This document shows positions 46,382 to 50,498 of a DNA stretch of 50,498 nt, one piece after another (the stretch's first letter is position 1; every line of letters starts with the position of its first letter). The stretch spans positions 1-50,498 of the forward strand of contig JAJTBE010000194.1 in NCBI GenBank assembly GCA_021287065.1, in the 5' to 3' direction. The translations under genes and the position numbers were made by a program. The DNA comes from Bacillota bacterium. GTDB taxonomy: Bacteria; Vulcanimicrobiota; JAJTBE01. The notes under the pieces were generated by a model that was given only the letters and a program-made list of their open reading frames with translations, did no database searches and was not told the DNA's origin.

Positions 46382-46529
46382 ACAGGAGTATAACAATGGA
46401 CAAATAATGTCTTTTGCATAGGTAAATTTTTAACTCTGTGGAATTATCCCTGAATGGTTTACATTTATTCCCCATTTCCGGGATAGAAACCACTCCCCCG
46501 CTGACAAACTGATTTGAAAGGAAAATACT

Positions 46530-46817
46530 ATGGCTTCAATCGATATAGAAGTATGGGATGTTACCGGCAACAAAAAACGAATCGTTGAAGTGCCTGATGA
46601 TGAGCAGGTAAACAGAATCATAGTGGTTCTCATAGAAAAAATGAATCTGCCCAGATACAGCCCGGACGGCAGACTAATGAGCTATAAATTCCATCATAAA
46701 CGTCTTGGAAGGCAGATACCCGATGAAGAAACCCTTTTTCAGGCAGAAGTGAAAAGCGGCGACATACTCAGGCTTCAGCCCGAAATTACCGCAGGCGGAG
46801 GCGTTTGCCTTGGGTGA
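46530..46817 (+). CDS. YukD-like ubiquitin-like protein with C-terminal GGG plus four-residue tail
   Basis: 95 residues with the beta-grasp pattern: strand-turn-strand IDIEVWDVTGNKKRIVEVPDD, helix VNRIIVVLIEKMNL, then YKFHHKRLGRQI, DEETLFQAEVKSGDILRLQPE. It resembles the YukD/EsaB class of bacterial ubiquitin-like proteins. The end is TAGGGVCLG: Gly89-91 followed by VCLG, so a protease could expose a glycine terminus for adenylation by the E1 encoded next. The ribosome site for the E1 gene lies inside the Gly codons, and the reading frames overlap by 8 bases. No fold search was possible; the context makes the assignment strong. Confidence 0.88.
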   Translation: MASIDIEVWDVTGNKKRIVEVPDDEQVNRIIVVLIEKMNLPRYSPDGRLMSYKFHHKRLGRQIPDEETLFQAEVKSGDILRLQPEITAGGGVCLG

Positions 46818-47997
46818 TGAACGAATCGAAATATCAAGAGATGATGTAGCTGGAGAAGACCGCTTCCACCGTTTCAGACTCATTGGCTGGTGGAATCAGG
46901 AAAAACTGGCAAATGCAAGGGTTTTTGTTGCCGGAGCAGGAGCTTTGGGCAACGAAATAATCAAAAACCTTGCTCTCCTTGGTGTTGGCAATATACTAAT
47001 TGCAGATATGGATAATATCGAAAATTCCAATCTTTCCCGCTCGGTCCTTTACAGAGCTTCAGACAACGGAAGATCCAAAGCGGAAGCTGCAGCAGAAGGA
47101 GCGAAGGAAATTTTCCCGGACACAAAAGCTAAAAGCTTTCATGGAAATATAGTGTATGACCTCGGAATGGGCGTTTATCGCTGGGCAGATGCCGTTCTGG
47201 CAGGTATGGACAACAGGGAAGCCAGACTTTATATAAACAGGTGCTGCTGGAAAACGAACAAACCCTTTTTTGACGGAGCAATCGAAGCAATAAACGGCGT
47301 GGCAAGGGTTTTTATCCCCCCGGACAGTTCCTGCTACGAATGCACAATGAATGATACCGACTGGAAAGAACTTCAGGCGAGAAGATCCTGCAACCTTCTC
47401 ACACGACAGGAAATGGAAGGCGGAAAAGTTCCAACCACCCCAACCATTTCATCAATTATCTCCGCTGTTCAGTGCCAGGAACTGGTAAAATATCTCCACG
47501 GAATGGAAACACTGAGCGGAGCAGGTTTTGTTTTCAACGGAGTAAGTCTTGATTCTTACACGGTCACCTATCCCAGAAAAGAAGACTGTATGAGCCACGA
47601 TGTGTTCGATGAAGTTCTGGAAACCGACTTCAGCGGCGAAACAACAACTCTTGCGGAAATTCATAACTTCGCAGTGGAAAAACTGGGACAGGGTGCTGTT
47701 ATCGAACTCAACAATGATATTCTGATCGGATTTTCCTGCGGAGAATGCGGAGATACGGAATATGTATTCAAATCGCTTGGGAAATCAAGCCTGAAAGAAT
47801 CCATGTGTCCCAAGTGCGGCAAATACAGAGATCCGGAAATGACACACACCATTACGGGACAGGAGAATTATCTCCAAAGAACCCTGAAGGAAACAGGGAT
47901 TCCATTATTTGATATATTAACTGCAAGATCCGGTATGAACGAAATATTCTTCGAACTTACCGGAGACAGGGATAAAGTGTTAGGAGAACTTCTATGA
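46810..47997 (+). CDS. E1-like (ThiF/UBA) ubiquitin-activating enzyme
   Basis: 395 residues. Adenylation domain: GAGALG (42-47), ADMDNIENSNLSR (Asp66, Asp68, Asn74, Arg77) and PTTPTISSIISAVQCQE, all as in ThiF, MoeB and E1 enzymes. CYEC (175-178) is a zinc pair; Cys194 in RRSCNLLTR is the best candidate for the thioester cysteine. After residue 260 the protein carries an extra region with two more CxxC pairs (310/313 and 333/336) that ThiF lacks. The start is a TTG at 46810 with GGCGGAGG upstream, the only sensible start. It should adenylate the ubiquitin-like protein; whether it then makes a thioester, thiocarboxylate or conjugate is unknown. The stop overlaps the JAMM gene by 4 bases. Confidence 0.9.
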   Translation: MGDERIEISRDDVAGEDRFHRFRLIGWWNQEKLANARVFVAGAGALGNEIIKNLALLGVGNILIADMDNIENSNLSRSVLYRASDNGRSKAEAAAEGAKEIFPDTKAKSFHGNIVYDLGMGVYRWADAVLAGMDNREARLYINRCCWKTNKPFFDGAIEAINGVARVFIPPDSSCYECTMNDTDWKELQARRSCNLLTRQEMEGGKVPTTPTISSIISAVQCQELVKYLHGMETLSGAGFVFNGVSLDSYTVTYPRKEDCMSHDVFDEVLETDFSGETTTLAEIHNFAVEKLGQGAVIELNNDILIGFSCGECGDTEYVFKSLGKSSLKESMCPKCGKYRDPEMTHTITGQENYLQRTLKETGIPLFDILTARSGMNEIFFELTGDRDKVLGELL

Positions 47998-49274
47998 GCG
48001 GGCAGGAAGGGAATAAAAACAATAGTCTTGTAAGGGAAAAAGAGAGTCTGAGGATTCTTGAAGCATATAAAGCTGATTTTGGCGAACCGGGAGAAAAAAA
48101 CTTCCCCGGAGGCGACATAAAGCCCTTTGCCAACGAATTCAGAGTCTATATCGAAAAGAAAGTTTATAAGGACATAATAGATCATTCCTTTGAGAATGAT
48201 AAAATCGAGCTAGGCGGAGTTCTCATCGGCGATGTAAAAAAAGACGAACACGGCGCATATCTCCACATCACCGCCAATATCCGGGGGAAATACGCCAACA
48301 GCACCATTTCACAGATTACATTCACTCAGGATACATGGACACATATAAATAATATCAAAGACAAGGATTATCCCAACGAAAAAGTTGTGGGCTGGTATCA
48401 TACCCATCCCGGCTTTGGGGTTTTTCTATCTGAAATGGACATGTTCATTCACGAAAACTTCTTCGGAAACCCCTATCAGGTAGCTTTTGTAGTAGATCCC
48501 AAGGATGAATCCGAAGGCCTCTTCATAAAACGGGATGATAAGATTATTATGCTGGAACGATTCTGGGTAAAAAAGGATGAACATAAGTGCACCCAGACCC
48601 AGACTGAAAAAGAAGCTCTTCACGAACGGTTTGATAAACTGGAAAAGCGGCTGAAGGAATTGACCGAGGCTCTGCCGGGTCTTGAGGAAGCTAAAGGAGG
48701 CGGCCTTTCCCTTTTTGGAATGATGGGCTGGATGCTTGCCATAGCAATGATGGTTCTTCTTCTGCTTCAGGGAATGGGCATTGTAGGCGGAAAGAAAGCT
48801 ATGGTATCAACTGTGGAAAATCCAATCCGCAACAATGAGGTTCTCATTTACAGTGAAAATGATCCAAGACGGGGCGTAACAGTGAGGGTTTATGCAGCTC
48901 CTCTCACCGAAGACAATGTTATTCTGCCCAGACATGCGGAAAAAGGAAGCCTCCCGGCACTTAACCCCGGAGAAAATACGAAACCAACGGGAAAACCTGA
49001 TTCCGGCAATATGAATTGGACTCTTCCCGTTACAACTCCGGAAAAAGGAGTAAACCCGTCAGAACCTTCCCCCGCCCCAATTTCAGGAAGCGGCTCAGGT
49101 TTACTGCAACCATCGGCAACGCCCCTGGACCAGATAAAAACCACTCCCGAAAAGACAATATCAATACCCCTGGACAAGCAAACATCAACATCCCCGGAAA
49201 AACCAAAAACAACGGAACCAAACTTCACAAAACCTCCGGAAGGCTCCCCAGTGCCAGTGGAAAAAGGGAAGTAA
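47994..49274 (+). CDS. Membrane-anchored JAMM/MPN metalloprotease
   Basis: 426 residues. The JAB domain (about 45-195) has Glu72 and the full zinc motif HTHPGFGVFLSEMD, i.e. His136, His138, Ser146, Asp149 (H-x-H-x7-S-x2-D), so it should be an active isopeptidase or precursor-processing enzyme. A coiled-coil-like segment (about 205-230) leads to one membrane helix (about 240-260). The remaining 160 residues contain a small beta-rich part (EVLIYSENDPRRGVTVRVYAAPL) and a long Pro/Thr/Ser/Lys tail. With no N-terminal signal, the protease should face the cytosol and the tail the other side. AGGAGA precedes the ATG, which overlaps the E1 stop. Confidence 0.9.
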   Translation: MSGQEGNKNNSLVREKESLRILEAYKADFGEPGEKNFPGGDIKPFANEFRVYIEKKVYKDIIDHSFENDKIELGGVLIGDVKKDEHGAYLHITANIRGKYANSTISQITFTQDTWTHINNIKDKDYPNEKVVGWYHTHPGFGVFLSEMDMFIHENFFGNPYQVAFVVDPKDESEGLFIKRDDKIIMLERFWVKKDEHKCTQTQTEKEALHERFDKLEKRLKELTEALPGLEEAKGGGLSLFGMMGWMLAIAMMVLLLLQGMGIVGGKKAMVSTVENPIRNNEVLIYSENDPRRGVTVRVYAAPLTEDNVILPRHAEKGSLPALNPGENTKPTGKPDSGNMNWTLPVTTPEKGVNPSEPSPAPISGSGSGLLQPSATPLDQIKTTPEKTISIPLDKQTSTSPEKPKTTEPNFTKPPEGSPVPVEKGK

Positions 49275-49319
49275 GGTGGTGTAAACCCGGTATCGGAAAT
49301 ATTTCAGAGGCGTGATCAA

Positions 49320-49655
49320 TACCCCTGAATTAGTAAAATTCACTCAAATCCCTAAGCCCAATACACTTGTTTTTCAAGGAGGGAGGTTCGGAGGGTAACC
49401 TCGCTTTTTTAAAAAAGCGTGGTTCCCTCTGACGGTCTCCAAACCCCACGGTCCCCGGTCGGTCCCCAATTCCAAAGTTTTGGGATGGAGGTCCGGAGGA
49501 AACTTTTTTCAAAAAAGTTTTCTCTGGGAGCTTGGCAAACCGCTACAATGCTCGTGATCAATCAGATAAATCCATGCCTTAATTCATGGGCATTGTCCGC
49601 AGGGTGGGCGTGTGGAAACTTTTTTGAAAGTTTTCTCCGGGAGTTGGGCAAGATG
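49320..49655 (+). repeat. Dispersed repeat array H (plus orientation)
   Basis: One R1 copy (about 49325-49440), one R2 (about 49470-49545), R3 (49555-49590) and a second R2 fragment (49596-49650) run in the same order as in array A. Together with the shared leader they fill the 599-base gap before the last gene; no other feature is seen there. Confidence 0.8.
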
Positions 49656-49761
49656 GTATGATTCCTGAAGAGGAGAGAAAAGAATGGAATAGAATAGAGT
49701 AGAAGGGGAGGGGATAAAGATATTTTCTCAATCAAATACATTGAATAAAACATAAGCTGGA

Positions 49762-49795
49762 ATTGCAGATATTCCGGAAAATGGTGTCAGGCTTG
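49762..49795 (+). repeat. Shared leader motif, copy 2
   Basis: ATTGCAGATATTCCGGAAAA followed by TGGTGTCAGGCTTG matches 45652-45685 with few differences and one gap. It lies about 80 bases before the last gene. Confidence 0.45.
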
Positions 49796-49873
49796 CAAGC
49801 CTGCAAGTTTCTATGGTTCGATTTTTTATATAAATTTTCAATAAAGACATACAAATATTAAGCGGGGGATACT

Positions 49874-50498
49874 ATGAGTCAAAGAATTGACAATGCCAAC
49901 CGTCATAGCTGGCTGGTATATCTGGTTAATTATTTTTCACTTTTTGTAACGGTTATCTGGATAATTGCCGTCATAATCTATTTCAAACCATCCCAGATTC
50001 AATGGGTAAATGCAACCTTAAGCCTGTTGTGGGATTTTCTTTCAAAGATTTCTCTTTTCTCATTCAGGATTTGTGACTTAATAGCTTTAACTGTGTTGCT
50101 TGTTTCAGGAGCAACCTTATTAGCTGGAATTTGTCTTAGGGATGATCTCTACAAAAAAATCTTTTCCAAACAGATTGAACAACCCAATTGTAATTTTCTA
50201 AGCTTTATCCCTTATTTCTCTCAAGGTATTATCTATCTTAAAACTGCTCTTTACCTGATCATTCTTTTTGTTTTGCTGCTTCTTTTTCTTTGTTTTTTTG
50301 GGGTGTTTTCGGTTTTATTGTCAATGATCATTGGCTGGATATTAACTCTTCAATTGAGTTATGTGCAGTTTTATTTTTATTTATTTGTTGTTTTGTGTTT
50401 AATTTCTCTGCCTGCTTTCAGCAGAGTAATACTATCTTTTAGTTTTTCCGATTGTAACCTGAAGAAATCCCTGTCGAAGATAATTACATTTTTTGCCT
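49874..50498 (+). CDS. Unidentified multi-pass membrane protein (partial, runs off the window)
   Basis: The frame is open from the ATG at 49874 (GGGGGAT upstream) to the window end, at least 208 residues. Hydrophobic segments include WLVYLVNYFSLFVTVIWIIAV, LIALTVLLVSGATLLAGI, LYLIILFVLLLLFLCFFGV and FYFYLFVVLCLISLPAF, with a soluble loop of about 40 residues (RDDLYKKIFSKQIEQPNCN) between. No zinc ribbon has appeared by the window end. I do not recognise the family. It follows the ubiquitin-like operon on the same strand, so it may belong to that island. Confidence 0.7.
   Translation, partial: MSQRIDNANRHSWLVYLVNYFSLFVTVIWIIAVIIYFKPSQIQWVNATLSLLWDFLSKISLFSFRICDLIALTVLLVSGATLLAGICLRDDLYKKIFSKQIEQPNCNFLSFIPYFSQGIIYLKTALYLIILFVLLLLFLCFFGVFSVLLSMIIGWILTLQLSYVQFYFYLFVVLCLISLPAFSRVILSFSFSDCNLKKSLSKIITFFA

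Noticed and set aside
46530-49274. Type VII secretion (YukD/EsaB) locus
   Set aside because: The ubiquitin-like protein resembles YukD, but there is no EssC/YukB ATPase or WXG100 protein, and E1 and JAMM genes are present instead.
46530-49274. CBASS or Bil antiphage operon
   Set aside because: No E2, CD-NTase or effector is found; gene content is UBL, E1 and JAMM only.

Overview
The window is bacterial chromosome with mid-range base composition, tight operons, Shine-Dalgarno-led starts and no rRNA, tRNA or CRISPR array that I could recognise. Lipoprotein signal peptides, a GspE/PilB secretion ATPase, Ser/Thr kinase plus PASTA proteins, an exported rubrerythrin and a F1Fo ATP synthase whose c subunit carries the sodium-binding residues suggest an anaerobic or microaerophilic, deep-branching diderm-like bacterium. 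An uncultured candidate-phylum lineage fits, but I cannot name the taxon from sequence alone.

Layout. 1-1148: the first codons of a leftward gene, then a dispersed-repeat array. 1149-3326: a GT39-like membrane glycosyltransferase and a lone PduT-like microcompartment shell protein. 3466-10872: a complete ATP synthase operon (atpZ-I-B-E-F-H-A-G-D-C) with an overlapping ispG to 11963. 12065-15945: a receiver/DUF3369/HD-GYP regulator and a GspE/PilB-type ATPase. 16114-18397: glutathione peroxidase with a clear promoter and operator-like palindrome, a MITE-like element and repeats, and an OhrR-type regulator. 18392-21723 (leftward): acyltransferase, short receiver protein, solute-binding lipoprotein and FecCD-type permease. 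22872-25445: a large lipoprotein with propeller-type repeats. 25999-30308: ankyrin protein, exported rubrerythrin behind a CsoR-type palindrome, ferric-reductase-like flavohaem protein and an AAA ATPase. 30522-30854: an ISL3 transposase remnant. 31080-34568: dnaE. 34575-39623 (leftward): a Ser/Thr kinase fused to a decayed nucleotidyl-cyclase domain, a membrane protein, a PASTA protein, a pentapeptide protein and two small unknowns. 39844-41714: deoxyhypusine-synthase-like enzyme and ureohydrolase. 42982-44187: a protein with EF-hand-like loops.

The most unusual block is 44360-50498: two paralogous membrane/zinc-ribbon proteins, a YukD-like ubiquitin-like protein ending in GGG plus four residues, an E1-like ThiF enzyme, a JAMM protease anchored in the membrane, and the start of another membrane protein. 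The core UBL-E1-JAMM genes overlap each other and look translationally coupled. No E2, RING, CBASS cyclase or known effector is visible. I read it as an E2-less bacterial ubiquitin-like conjugation, processing or sulfur-transfer pathway at the membrane.

A second theme is a modular dispersed-repeat family (called R1, R2, R3 and R4 here). It fills almost every long intergenic gap in both orientations without breaking a recognisable gene. A separate 263-bp element with perfect 17-bp terminal inverted repeats lies among these copies.
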